This document shows positions 40,115 through 51,557 of a stretch of 64,000 bases of DNA, piece after piece. The translations under genes and the position numbers were made by a program. Under the pieces are notes generated by a model, which was given only the letters and a program-made list of their open reading frames with translations, made no database searches and was not told where the DNA came from. Origin of the DNA: Sphingobacterium bambusae (GTDB lineage Bacteria; Bacteroidota; Bacteroidia; Sphingobacteriales; Sphingobacteriaceae); assembly GCF_033955345.1 (NCBI RefSeq), contig NZ_CP138332.1:1054001-1118000 (forward strand). Direction: 5' to 3'. The number at the start of each line of letters is the position of its first letter. The stretch's first letter is position 1.

Positions 40115-43100
40115 ATGAGAGAAATATCCGGGAAATACCGTTTTACAACTACCCATCTTCGGAATTTGTCCGAGGTGGATCTGCTATCGCACTACCGTCT
40201 TGCCGAGGTCCCTAGCCGCAGCGCTATACATCAACTGCGCGTGCAATCTATGGGTATAGACCAAGCTATTTTTAGCTTGGGAGGAGCCATGGCAACGGAT
40301 CATCAGATACAAGTGCTGCAACAGGAAGATTCCCTAACGGTGTGCTGCTCTTGTGCCGCGGACGTGCCTTTCCTATGCTATCATGAAATGTTAGCACTCA
40401 TCGCCTTGATTACGCAGAAAAACTACCGCAGTTTTTTTGACGTGGACAGCAGACGCTCTATTTTCCTACCCTATGCCAGCCGCTATGGCTTGGATAAGGA
40501 AGAAATGCTGGACGATTACTTCACACTGCTTTATGATAAAGGAACTTTGCTCGTCGAACCAAAGCATGAGAACATTCTGGCGGTGGATGCACATGCGGCA
40601 GATAAAGAGCTTTCGGCTATCGTGCAAACAAAAAAGTCAAGAGCAGCATGGCAGCCTCCTGAGAAGAAAAGAATCTTGCTGCTCAGTAAGCACCGCTTTT
40701 ACCAACAACTACGTATGGAGCTATTGGACGTAGATAGTACCCAGAATGGAAAGCCAAAGCCTCCGTTTGTGTTTGTTGACCCTAAACCTCTGTTATGGAA
40801 AACAAAGGATATTGCGGAAGCGAAGCTTTATGCCGCCCTATCGAGCTTTCAGCAGAACTATACGGAAGAAGCTGATGAAACGACCTTAGATGCTTTGCAT
40901 GTACTTTGCGAACATGCCCGTGATTTTCCGGTCTACTACCACGACCAGCGCATATCCGAAAAGATAAGCAGCAAATCTATGCGCCCAATAAATCTGGCGC
41001 TATTGGATGCCTCGATAGAAATATCCGTGTTTAAGCGCCAACCTTTTTATGAGATCAAGGCGGCGTTGCTTTGGAACGACGAACGTATCCCACTGAAAAA
41101 TCTACAGCTGCAACATCAATATTTTTTCTGTCGGCAGGATCATTTCCTCCTTATCCGCGATTTGGCCACGCTGAAGCTTTTGGAATATTTTCGAAAAAGT
41201 CCGGAGATCTTACTGGTTCATGCCTCTAAGTATGATGAATTTGTGCGCCACACGTTGCAACCCTTAGAGCATATGGTCCACATAAACTACGCCTTCGCGC
41301 GTGCAGCCAATTCCGAGGAGAAAGTGGTTTTCAATAATGACCAAGAGCATATTATTTACTTCAGCCAAGAAAACAGCTACATCAATATCACGCCGGTGAT
41401 GCGCTATGGCACGGTGGAGGTTGCTTTATCCTCCAAGAAAAAGATTCGTAGCAGCGATGAAAATGGCAATGTATACGAAGTGGAACGTGCTTGGGATATC
41501 GAAGACCGTTTTCGGCAGCTTGTTGTTCGGCAGCACCCGGAGTTTGCTGGCCAACAACAGGAAATGAACTACTTCTACCTGCACCACCAGCATTTTTTGG
41601 CCGATAACTGGTTTCTGCATGCCTTCGAGGCATGGCGTAACGAGGGTATTACCTTGCTGGGATTCCAAGAAATGGGGATAACCAAGCTAAGTCCGCACAA
41701 AGCAAAAATTGCCATCCATATCGTGAGCGGCACAGATTGGTTCAATGTCAAACTAAATACTTCCTTTGGCGACCAGCAGGTATCCATCAAACAACTGCAC
41801 CGCGCCTTACGGCACAAAAGCAAATACATCCCCCTTGATGATGGCAGTATAGGCATGCTTCCCGACGAGTGGATGGCCAAGATAGCGCGTTACTTTCAGT
41901 TTGGTATATTGGAAGCCGACCTGTTGAAGGTTCCTAAAATTGGACTCACGGCTGTAGAAGAATTGTTTGAGGATGAGCTATTGCCGCGTGAAATACGGGA
42001 GGAAGTGGACGAACTAGAAAAGCGCTTATCCAACATTAAAAAACGAAACACGGTAAAGGTACCGAGCATGCTCAAGGCGCAACTACGCCCCTACCAGCTG
42101 GATGGGCTACGCTGGCTGAACCAGCTGGACGACCTCAACCTTGGTGGATGCTTGGCCGATGACATGGGATTGGGAAAGACCATTCAGCTTATTGCCCATC
42201 TCTTGCTACAGCAGGAAAAAGGTCAGCATGGTATAAACCTCATTGTTGCCCCCACATCGCTTCTGTTTAACTGGCAACAGGAATTTGAAAAGTTTGCGCC
42301 CTCCCTCAAAGTAATCTGTATACAAGGTGCATCGCGGGAGCAACACTATGATAGCTTAAAGGCTTATGATGTGGCTTTGATTTCTTACGGACTATTACTT
42401 TCTGATATCAACAAACTAAAAAAGCAACCCTTCAACACCTTAGTGTTGGATGAATCACAAGCGATCAAAAACCCCAGTTCCGAACGGTATAAGGCTGCAC
42501 GCTTATTGACGGCTCGCATTCGCTTTGCGCTGACGGGCACCCCCATTGAAAATAGCACCTTCGATCTCTATGGCCAGCTGTCCTTTGCCTGTCCCGGATT
42601 ATTGGGCAACAGGCAATTTTTTAAAGACACCTATGCTACACCCATCGATCGCTTTGAAGACGGAAAACGCGCCAAGGACCTGCAGCAACGAATTGCACCA
42701 TTTATCTTGAGGCGCACCAAGAAACAAGTTGTCAAAGAACTGCCCGAGAAGACAGAAATGATTATCTACTGTGATATGGGTGCACAACAACGGGCAATCT
42801 ACGACAGCTATGAAGCAGAATTACGCGATTACCTGCAAGGAACAAGCGATGACGAACTACAGAAAAGCAGTATGCACGTGCTGGCCGGTTTAACCCGACT
42901 GCGACAGATATGTAATGCGCCATTTCTGCTGAAAGAAGGCTATGATGCTCATATTTCCGCAAAATTGGATGCCTTGGTCGAGCGGGTGCAGGACATCAGT
43001 GGAGACCATAAAATATTGATATTTTCCCAATTTGTGGAGATGCTCGATTTGATCAAAGCCGCATTGGACGACGCACAAATCCCTAGCAGCTACCTTACTG

Positions 43101-43459
43101 GAAAGACAAAAGACCGTGCAAAGGTGGTCAGCGAATTTCAAACAGATGACGAAAAACGAGTTTTCTTGATCAGTTTGAAAGCCGGTGGTGTGGGATTGAA
43201 CTTAACGGCGGCAGACTATGTTTTTTTGGTGGACCCCTGGTGGAATCCGGCGGTTGAAAACCAAGCCATCGATCGGCTTTATCGCATAGGACAAGAAAAA
43301 CAGGTGTTTGCCATTCGGCTGATCTGCCCGAATACCGTAGAGGAAAAAATACAGCGCCTTCAGGATAAAAAAAGAGACCTTGCCGGAGATATGATAAAAA
43401 GCGATATCGATCTTACCCGCAAATTCAGCAAACAAGATTGGCTGGATCTACTGCAATAA
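40115..43459 (+). CDS. SWI2/SNF2-family DEAD-like helicase with SWIM zinc finger
   Basis: The 1114-residue protein has an N-terminal SWIM zinc finger (CSCAADVPFLCYH, with C78, C80, C88 and H90) and a long middle region of unknown fold. The SNF2 core starts at about residue 650: LKAQLRPYQLDGLRWLNQLD, the Walker A MGLGKT (about 682-687), LVLDESQAIKNPSSERYKAA (motif II) and ALTGTPIENSTFDLYGQLSF. The second RecA lobe has GLTRLRQICNAPFLL and GGVGLNLTAADYVFLVDPWW. Such proteins use ATP to move along double-stranded DNA and remodel bound proteins such as RNA polymerase, as RapA does. They are also found in defence loci, but no such genes are nearby. Confidence 0.92.
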   Translation: MREISGKYRFTTTHLRNLSEVDLLSHYRLAEVPSRSAIHQLRVQSMGIDQAIFSLGGAMATDHQIQVLQQEDSLTVCCSCAADVPFLCYHEMLALIALITQKNYRSFFDVDSRRSIFLPYASRYGLDKEEMLDDYFTLLYDKGTLLVEPKHENILAVDAHAADKELSAIVQTKKSRAAWQPPEKKRILLLSKHRFYQQLRMELLDVDSTQNGKPKPPFVFVDPKPLLWKTKDIAEAKLYAALSSFQQNYTEEADETTLDALHVLCEHARDFPVYYHDQRISEKISSKSMRPINLALLDASIEISVFKRQPFYEIKAALLWNDERIPLKNLQLQHQYFFCRQDHFLLIRDLATLKLLEYFRKSPEILLVHASKYDEFVRHTLQPLEHMVHINYAFARAANSEEKVVFNNDQEHIIYFSQENSYINITPVMRYGTVEVALSSKKKIRSSDENGNVYEVERAWDIEDRFRQLVVRQHPEFAGQQQEMNYFYLHHQHFLADNWFLHAFEAWRNEGITLLGFQEMGITKLSPHKAKIAIHIVSGTDWFNVKLNTSFGDQQVSIKQLHRALRHKSKYIPLDDGSIGMLPDEWMAKIARYFQFGILEADLLKVPKIGLTAVEELFEDELLPREIREEVDELEKRLSNIKKRNTVKVPSMLKAQLRPYQLDGLRWLNQLDDLNLGGCLADDMGLGKTIQLIAHLLLQQEKGQHGINLIVAPTSLLFNWQQEFEKFAPSLKVICIQGASREQHYDSLKAYDVALISYGLLLSDINKLKKQPFNTLVLDESQAIKNPSSERYKAARLLTARIRFALTGTPIENSTFDLYGQLSFACPGLLGNRQFFKDTYATPIDRFEDGKRAKDLQQRIAPFILRRTKKQVVKELPEKTEMIIYCDMGAQQRAIYDSYEAELRDYLQGTSDDELQKSSMHVLAGLTRLRQICNAPFLLKEGYDAHISAKLDALVERVQDISGDHKILIFSQFVEMLDLIKAALDDAQIPSSYLTGKTKDRAKVVSEFQTDDEKRVFLISLKAGGVGLNLTAADYVFLVDPWWNPAVENQAIDRLYRIGQEKQVFAIRLICPNTVEEKIQRLQDKKRDLAGDMIKSDIDLTRKFSKQDWLDLLQ

Positions 43460-43506
43460 GGTAGCAGCAAATCCAGCCAACAATATGGTTGAGGATTAAC
43501 CTCGGA

Positions 43507-43974
43507 TTACTGCTTCTTGAGCACTAATCCCTTGCTGAAATCAAGAGCTGCACTATCCTTGAACGCAACTTTCCCGTCTTTTTCTTCAACATCGGTGTAG
43601 CCTTCGGTCGCAGTCTTTCCATCCAACTTGAAAGCGACCTCGCGCACCGAGGTCTGTCCTTCCGAGTTAAACGTATAATCTGCCAAGAGCACACCATCAT
43701 TCACTTCGCCCTCAAAACTACCACTGTTGTGGTCTTTCTCTTTCCAAGCATAGGTGAGATGGCCTACCGCTTTGCTACCCTGCATGGTAAGATGGAGAGC
43801 CACCGTATCGCCGGCCTGCTCGTAGCTGTAAGATCCAGCATAATCATTTTCTGCGGAAACCGTTTCCGTACCTGCTTGCGCCAAGGAATCGGCTTCGCTC
43901 GGTTCCTGCTTGGCGGATTGGCCGCAAGATGCACATATAAAAATAGCGCCAACTAGATAGGCAAATGTTTTCAT
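43507..43974 (-). CDS. Small lipoprotein, function unknown
   Basis: The 155-residue product has a lipoprotein signal (AIFICASC, Cys17), an acidic spacer and a beta-rich domain with repeating strands (AGSYSYEQAGDTVALHLTMQ, GHLTYAWKEKDHNSGSFEG, EVNDGVLLADYTFNSEGQTS). Bacteroidota carry many such lipoproteins with a probable lipocalin-like barrel. It is convergent with the SNF2 gene and followed by the DUF4091 gene in the same direction. Confidence 0.75.
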   Translation of the reverse strand: MKTFAYLVGAIFICASCGQSAKQEPSEADSLAQAGTETVSAENDYAGSYSYEQAGDTVALHLTMQGSKAVGHLTYAWKEKDHNSGSFEGEVNDGVLLADYTFNSEGQTSVREVAFKLDGKTATEGYTDVEEKDGKVAFKDSAALDFSKGLVLKKQ

Positions 43975-44037
43975 GGTATATTCTTTATGTTTTAATACAA
44001 GGTAGTTAAAAACAAATCGTATACCAAAAATCCATGG

Positions 44038-45828
44038 CTATTTTGCAGTCTTTTCTAGCTCCACAGATAGCTCATTCAATAGAGATTTCGCCTCATGGAG
44101 ATCCTTGTTCCAAGTTGCTGTGCGCTCTACCTTGTTTAGTCGCTGTAGGACAGTATCTAGGCGCTCCAATTCTGCCTTTTTATTTGCTTGTATAAGTTGT
44201 GCTTTGAGCAGCTGTATTTTCTCGTAATCTTGAATGCCCTCCAGCATCCGTTCATAACGAATGGAGCTGCGCCCACCGGGATACACCACATAGGTATCGC
44301 CGGCTGGCCAGGTGCGGAATCGGGAATCTTGCAATGGATTTTCAACCCAAGAATTGAAGGCCCAACGCAGCATGCCGTCAAATCCAGCTGCTGCAGCATA
44401 CCAAGCCAAATAAGTCGATTCTGCCGGTTCGGAAAAAGTAAACTGATTGGGGAATGCATCGCTGCAGCAGATATAAAACGTTGTGTTTAACCCACGAGAT
44501 TTTCTGAGCTGCAGATCTTCAGCAGCGAAAGGATGACCAATAGCGATGCTGATATCATCACTGTTAGGGTAACGTTGGTAGGTCTTTTGGTTATCGGCAT
44601 AGGATACCCCAAGCTCTGGGCATACCTTCTGCAATAAGGCAAAAGCAGCATCCATCTCCTCACGGGATCGTTCGTCAGTCGCTATATTGGTGATATCCAA
44701 CCAACCTTTGGCACGTAGGTGCTTCACAAAATCCTGTAAAAATGGCGTCCATAGTTCTTCGAAGATTGCCGTTCCCGGCTTAGCCGACACATTGACCATC
44801 TTATTGCTTTTCTGATCCTTATAATGAATCTCGTTATTCCAAGGAACGATGGAGTAACAATTGATCATCTTGTTGACACCTAGATCGAGCATAAACTGCA
44901 CCCAACGATCAAAGACCTTGTAATCATAGTGCCAAGTACCATCTTCGTTTTTCACCCATTGAATCATATCAGCGTAGGGATCGTAGGTCTGAACGTTCCA
45001 AGGATCTTTGTTGAGTGTGGTCGTAATCACTTTTTGTCCTGCATCGGCCAAGCGCTGCATCACGGGCTTTAGTTCTTCGAAATGTGCGTCAGACCAAAGC
45101 TCGGTGCCGGATACACGTGCCACTGCCGCCGGGTGTTGCCATTGATCGAGGTGATATTTCCAAGCGGACGCTTTAGGCAATACGTGGTTAAGCACATTGA
45201 CCTTCAGTGTCAATGGTTTTATTGTTCCCGCTGGCGTTTCCACGGATACAAGGCCTGTATAGGTACCGGCTTTAGCGTCTTCTGGAATGTGAACGCTGAT
45301 CCACACGGGGCGTACTTTCCTTGCCTCAAGATCGTAACTGGCACAATCGTCCAGCATATCGGCCACAAGCGACGAGGCGAAATCTTTTGGATTGCGGTGT
45401 CCACAGCCCGAAGCGAATTCATCGGTCATTACGTACCGTACAAATCGTGCCGAAACAACATCGCTAGCCAACAGTGTCCCATCATCCGCCCGCAGGGGGG
45501 AGATGCGAACACGCACGGAGGGTATAGCCGTCGTCGTCCACAGCAACAGCTGCGCGGATACGCGTTCGCCACGCCAACCTGTGAGAGACTGCTCTTCTTT
45601 GCTAGCGATTGCTGGCGCTAACGATTTGGCATAGCGCTTATCGATGGTTACGAAAGAGCGCTGCAGCCCCTCGCCTACGGCGGACCAATCGGAAAGCGTA
45701 TCAGCTGTAGGATCGGGTAACTCTTCAAAATCGTGTGTCAATACTTTGGGGGATTGAGCCAGTAGCGTCGACACGGTAAGGGCCAAGAAGAATATCAAGA
45801 AATGGTTTTTAAAAGGGCGTCTACTCAT
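44038..45828 (-). CDS. Secreted DUF4091 protein (putative glycoside hydrolase)
   Basis: The 596-residue protein has a signal peptide (FFLALTVSTLLAQS), an N-terminal beta-sandwich (about 50-210, ending VSVETPAGTIKPLTLKVNVL) and a barrel region. The C-terminal DUF4091 domain is marked by STYLAWYAAAAGFDGMLRWA, then FRTWPAGDTYVVYPGGRSSI and RYERMLEGIQDYEKIQLLKA. DUF4091 proteins are widespread in polysaccharide-degrading Bacteroidota and fold like glycosidases, though their substrates are mostly unknown. No SusC/D pair is adjacent, so the gene stands alone. Confidence 0.88.
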   Translation of the reverse strand: MSRRPFKNHFLIFFLALTVSTLLAQSPKVLTHDFEELPDPTADTLSDWSAVGEGLQRSFVTIDKRYAKSLAPAIASKEEQSLTGWRGERVSAQLLLWTTTAIPSVRVRISPLRADDGTLLASDVVSARFVRYVMTDEFASGCGHRNPKDFASSLVADMLDDCASYDLEARKVRPVWISVHIPEDAKAGTYTGLVSVETPAGTIKPLTLKVNVLNHVLPKASAWKYHLDQWQHPAAVARVSGTELWSDAHFEELKPVMQRLADAGQKVITTTLNKDPWNVQTYDPYADMIQWVKNEDGTWHYDYKVFDRWVQFMLDLGVNKMINCYSIVPWNNEIHYKDQKSNKMVNVSAKPGTAIFEELWTPFLQDFVKHLRAKGWLDITNIATDERSREEMDAAFALLQKVCPELGVSYADNQKTYQRYPNSDDISIAIGHPFAAEDLQLRKSRGLNTTFYICCSDAFPNQFTFSEPAESTYLAWYAAAAGFDGMLRWAFNSWVENPLQDSRFRTWPAGDTYVVYPGGRSSIRYERMLEGIQDYEKIQLLKAQLIQANKKAELERLDTVLQRLNKVERTATWNKDLHEAKSLLNELSVELEKTAK

Positions 45829-45922
45829 CGGTTACAGCTATAAAAAACATGGATAGACCAAACTAAATAAAATAGTTAGCGCACACAAATATAGTAGGCA
45901 TGCAAACGATTGACCAAAAAAA

Positions 45923-45948
45923 AATAGGGCTTCGTAAAAAGCCCTATT
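45923..45948 (-). terminator. Terminator of the ABC-F gene
   Basis: AATAGGGCTT (45923-45932) pairs with AAGCCCTATT (45939-45948). On the minus strand a run of T follows directly, 22 bp beyond the ABC-F stop codon. The hairpin also separates it from the DUF4091 gene. Confidence 0.85.
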
Positions 45949-45969
45949 CATCTCGTTTATCAACGATCG

Positions 45970-47655
<1,686 letters not shown>

Positions 47656-47723
47656 TTAAGGAAAGCAAGCTTTCCCTAAGCCTATGCCTCAACCCTTTAA
47701 CCAACTATAAAAAAGGAGATTAT

Positions 47724-48902
47724 TTAGTCTAGGTTTTCCAAGGCAGCAGATATGGCCTGCACCCCATTGACGAGCTTTTCATTATCGTCACTGTCAACTC
47801 CAGTATTTATTACGACAATTCTACCGATACCATTCTCCAAATCGAGGGATATCACCGCGAAAACGCAAGGGTCACTGCCTGTATGGATAAAGCGATTTTT
47901 TCTATTATACGTCCAAAACACAGCTTGATTAACAGAGTTCTTATCCATATTTAACGGTAAGTTTGCTGTGTCGAACTGCGGTTGAAAAAGTGCAGAACAG
48001 AAATCCCGCGAGAAAAGGGACGAGTGGTTATGATATCCTTGTAGCAGTTCCTGCACATACTGTTCCAAATCCGTCAAGGAGGTTCGTAAGCTACCATCCG
48101 GATAGGTGATACAACTATACAGTTTCAAGCTATTGTCTTCGTTACGCAATTGATCAAAACCAGGATATTCGGTATCAGAAAGCTCGTAAAGTGTCGCATA
48201 TTGATCTACTTTTTTCTCGTTGTAAAACCAATGCGTATCCTGTAATTTCAACGGCCTGAAAATATGTTGTTCGGTAAACTGGTCAAAGGACATCCCTGAA
48301 GATGCTTCTACTAAGTATGCGGCCAGCGCAGATGCGACATTGGAATATTGATACCTACGACCGACGGCGTCCGTACCAAAATTGCTTATTTCGTAATATG
48401 CCCCTCCTTCAACTAGATAATCTTGCAGAAAATCTGCCAATGAACGATCTGGAGTTTTATTTAATTGATATGTTTTCAAGTACGTCGACTCATTATCCAA
48501 AATCCCCGAGGTATGGGTAAAAAGGTGTCTTACCCGTATAGTGTCATTTGGCCGATGCGGATTCACAACACTAAACGGAATAATGTCGTTAATGGGCGTT
48601 TCCTCCTTAAAATAATGAAGCTCTACAGCTTTCAGTAAGGCCAGACCAATAAATGTTTTGCTGACCGAACCAATAGGTTGAATGGTTCGCTCGGTAAACG
48701 GCTTCTTCTGTTTCGCATCCGCATAGCCATAGCCTTTGGAAAATAGAACAGCCTTGGTATCTACAACCCCAACTGCAAAGCCTACAAATGGAAATCTACG
48801 CGCAACCTTAGCAAGATCTCTGTCAATTTGTTTAAATGGCTGCTGCGCAAAAGACGACGGCAAGAAAAACAATGACAGCGATAGGAATGTGATAACTTTC
48901 AT
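47724..48902 (-). CDS. Secreted serine hydrolase of the beta-lactamase/class C family
   Basis: The ATG at 48902 gives a signal peptide (LSLSLFFLPSSFAQ) and 392 residues; a longer frame from 48944 disrupts it. The family motifs are SVSK (about residues 78-81, nucleophilic serine and lysine), YSN in RRYQYSNVASALAAYLVEA, and HTG in RFIHTGSDPCVFAVI. Such enzymes include class C beta-lactamases, DD-peptidases and esterases. Nothing in the sequence decides between them, and there is no AmpR-type regulator nearby. A short inverted repeat (GGAAAGC/GCTTTCC) follows at about 47660. Confidence 0.88.
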   Translation of the reverse strand: MKVITFLSLSLFFLPSSFAQQPFKQIDRDLAKVARRFPFVGFAVGVVDTKAVLFSKGYGYADAKQKKPFTERTIQPIGSVSKTFIGLALLKAVELHYFKEETPINDIIPFSVVNPHRPNDTIRVRHLFTHTSGILDNESTYLKTYQLNKTPDRSLADFLQDYLVEGGAYYEISNFGTDAVGRRYQYSNVASALAAYLVEASSGMSFDQFTEQHIFRPLKLQDTHWFYNEKKVDQYATLYELSDTEYPGFDQLRNEDNSLKLYSCITYPDGSLRTSLTDLEQYVQELLQGYHNHSSLFSRDFCSALFQPQFDTANLPLNMDKNSVNQAVFWTYNRKNRFIHTGSDPCVFAVISLDLENGIGRIVVINTGVDSDDNEKLVNGVQAISAALENLD

Positions 48903-49045
48903 GATAAAAAAAGGACATGGCAGTTCAAGATACAAAAAATTCAACAGGCTGGAGCATGCAACTTTCTTTAACCATTAGCAACATGAATAATAAATAAAAA
49001 AAATGTAACAATATCCAGAAACAGGCGACTAACTAACAAACTATT

Positions 49046-49903
49046 ATGCTCAACATGAAAACACTATTAATGACTTTCGCCGCCCTGCTATTGTATGTTT
49101 ACGCTGGAGCGCAAGAAAACTCGTTGCTATGGAAGGTCTCCGGCAATGGACTAACAAAAGATTCCTACGTTTTTGGCACATTACACATGGCATGTAGCGC
49201 CGATTTTCGCATCCCGGAAAAGGTAAAGAGCGCTTTAGGGAGCACCGATGCCATTGCGGTAGAAGTAGACATAACCGACCCGAAAAATATGGCCTTGCTG
49301 CAAAGCAAGATGGGACCTAAGCCGACCTTCTTTGACGGACTTGGCGCCGACAAGAAAAAGGCTATCGACAGCGCTTTGCTAGCGAATGAAATTCCGCCAG
49401 CAATTTTCGATCAGGTTTCTCCGACCGTAGCCTTGTCATTGCTGACCATCAAAGGATTTGACTGCCCGAGTATGCAAGATATAAAAATGATGGAGCACGA
49501 GTTGAAGATGCTGCCTCAAGCCGAAGGAAAGCCGGTTGCCGAGCTGGAAAGCGCCACCTTTCAAGCAGACTTGCTAGACAGCCTATTCTCTGCGGAAGAC
49601 CTATACAATTACCTTACGTCCAACATAGACAGCAAAGCATACAGCAAGGAACTGGTTAATGCCTACTTCAGTGAGAACCTACAAAAAATAGAAGAGATGA
49701 CGATGAATACGGCATTTCTTTCAGGGCCAAAACAAGAAAAACTATTGGATGCGCGCAATCGGGTGTGGTTGCAGAAAATGCCGAGTATGATGACAGAAAA
49801 GTCGTATGTATTTGCCGTTGGAGCCGCACATTTAGTTGGTAAAAATGGCGTAATTCAATTATTACGCGACAAAGGTTATACGGTAACCGCCGTAAAAAAC
49901 TAA
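49046..49903 (+). CDS. TraB/GumN family protein, exported
   Basis: The 285-residue product has a signal peptide (LLMTFAALLLYVYAGAQ). The TraB/GumN signature follows: LWKVSGNGLTKDSYVFGTLH (about 29-48), then AIAVEVDITDP, and near the end SYVFAVGAAHLVGKNGVIQL with LLRDKGYTV. The GTLH and GAAHLVG segments resemble the conserved metal-binding residues of Tiki/TraB proteases, though proteolysis has not been shown for GumN proteins. An alternative start is the ATG at 49055. A shared terminator follows. Confidence 0.9.
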   Translation: MLNMKTLLMTFAALLLYVYAGAQENSLLWKVSGNGLTKDSYVFGTLHMACSADFRIPEKVKSALGSTDAIAVEVDITDPKNMALLQSKMGPKPTFFDGLGADKKKAIDSALLANEIPPAIFDQVSPTVALSLLTIKGFDCPSMQDIKMMEHELKMLPQAEGKPVAELESATFQADLLDSLFSAEDLYNYLTSNIDSKAYSKELVNAYFSENLQKIEEMTMNTAFLSGPKQEKLLDARNRVWLQKMPSMMTEKSYVFAVGAAHLVGKNGVIQLLRDKGYTVTAVKN

Positions 49904-49908
49904 GCCAT

Positions 49909-49948
49909 AAAAAATGCGGTATCATTTGTTTTTTGATACCGCATTTTT
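49909..49948. terminator. Bidirectional terminator between convergent genes
   Basis: An inverted repeat of about 15 bp (core TGCGGTATCA / TGATACCGCA) has A-runs on the left arm and T-runs on the right. It therefore works for the TraB/GumN gene on the plus strand and the carboxypeptidase gene on the minus strand. Confidence 0.9.
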
Positions 49949-49955
49949 CCATTTT

Positions 49956-51455
49956 TTAAACGACTCTATTTTTGAAAAACTTCGCTTTGGGTTTCTGCGA
50001 AAGATCGATCAGGTAGCCATTGACTACCGCATACTTGAGTGTCCCCCCGCTACTCAACAAAAAGTTGCTTGTCCCCAAAAGACTAATCTGCGACGTGGGA
50101 GTAAAGGAAGCCTGTGTAAAAACCACTAAAGGCAAATCATGTAAGCGATCGCTCCCCTTACCGTTTACCTTAACTGCAACAAAGCCCTCTTTCAACAAAC
50201 TCCAAGCACGATCCATTGTGATGTCCTCTACGGTCTCAAAGGCCTGCGGATAGGTCTTGCCCTGCACAAACTTAAGCCCTTGCTCCTCCAGCTCATCGTA
50301 GCCATACGCTATATCCAAATCGCCAATATCCTCCACATGACCACGCACGAAAAAATCACGTCCAACGGTGATTTCCGTTCGACGCAAGGCAATATCGGTT
50401 TTCAACGAAACGCTATCCGTCGTGAGATCGATACCGCGCAAAACCACATCATGCATTTGTGATGCATTGAAAGGAATTTTATCGTAATCTTCAGCATCAT
50501 ATCCCGCATAGGATCCTTGTGCTATTTCCATCAGCGCGTTAAGGATAATTGCAAAATTAAGCTGTCTAATTTCCTGCTTCTCGGGATCGCCTTTTTTTCC
50601 ACCCGACTCGATTAGCACCGTGCTTGCTCCCCAGCTTTGGAAATTGTCGCCAAAACCGCGCGGACTATAGGTATCATCATATTTAGCCACCGCATTGGGC
50701 ACGTACTGCTGCAGCAAGGTATTCATCCCTACAATCAGCTGCATAGCACCTTTGCGAACATCGTTTACTTCACGCGCTTCATTGTAGGCTGGCGCCAACA
50801 TGGAAATGGTAACCGGATTTTTTGTTTCCGGAACATTGTAGTAGATACTTTGATCGTGCAGATTGAATCCATAGCTAGGCTTCACCTCTTTGGCTATCTT
50901 CCGAAGGAGTGCCCCTTCCACGGTCTGCCCTACCCGAGCATCGCGGTTTAAGTCAATATGTTGCGCATTACGCCGCGTATAGCGTTCAGCGCCATCAGGA
51001 TTAAGCATCGGGATGAAATGTATATCCAAGTTGTCATTCAACAACTGGCGCACCGAATCAAAACCATCTCCTTTACCCTCCAAGAAGTTGAATAGATCAA
51101 ACAAAGCCATCGTCGCCGTAGGCTCGTCGCCGTGCATCTGCGACCAAAGCATTACTTTCTTAGGCCCCTTCCCATACTGTACTTTGTAAATCGCACGATT
51201 TTCAAACGATTGGCCGATCTGCTTGACCGAGAAAAGAGCATGTTCCTGATGCTTCTTAACCAAGGAGTCTACTTCATCGTGCTTGAAACGGCGATGTACA
51301 ATAGCCGTTTCCCTGTATTTTTCATGCAGTGTATTAAATTGCGTCGTATCCAGCTTCATAGCATTTGAATAGTCTGATTTTTTTTCTGGAGACAGCGTTG
51401 TACAAGCCTGTAGCATAGCCAGTATGCCCACGATAACGAGGTTTCTATTCATCAT
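49956..51455 (-). CDS. M14-family zinc carboxypeptidase, lipoprotein
   Basis: The 499-residue product starts with a lipoprotein signal (VGILAMLQAC). The M14 zinc site is SQMHGDEPTATMALFDLFNF, with H and E around residues 104-107, followed by MLNPDGAERYTRRNAQHIDL (substrate arginine region) and YGFNLHDQSIYY (third zinc ligand). STVLIESGGKKGDPEKQ carries the catalytic glutamate segment. It would trim C-terminal residues from peptides or peptidoglycan stems in the periplasm. The C-terminal 150 residues form an extra beta-rich domain. Confidence 0.9.
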   Translation of the reverse strand: MMNRNLVIVGILAMLQACTTLSPEKKSDYSNAMKLDTTQFNTLHEKYRETAIVHRRFKHDEVDSLVKKHQEHALFSVKQIGQSFENRAIYKVQYGKGPKKVMLWSQMHGDEPTATMALFDLFNFLEGKGDGFDSVRQLLNDNLDIHFIPMLNPDGAERYTRRNAQHIDLNRDARVGQTVEGALLRKIAKEVKPSYGFNLHDQSIYYNVPETKNPVTISMLAPAYNEAREVNDVRKGAMQLIVGMNTLLQQYVPNAVAKYDDTYSPRGFGDNFQSWGASTVLIESGGKKGDPEKQEIRQLNFAIILNALMEIAQGSYAGYDAEDYDKIPFNASQMHDVVLRGIDLTTDSVSLKTDIALRRTEITVGRDFFVRGHVEDIGDLDIAYGYDELEEQGLKFVQGKTYPQAFETVEDITMDRAWSLLKEGFVAVKVNGKGSDRLHDLPLVVFTQASFTPTSQISLLGTSNFLLSSGGTLKYAVVNGYLIDLSQKPKAKFFKNRVV

Positions 51456-51557
51456 ACTAAAATAACACTGTTCTAGCCCTTATTGTTTCAAACCTTCTGC
51501 CCCAAGCAGACAGAGCGATCTTTACATCTCTAGGTCTGCTGCAGGCCAGCCGTCTTC

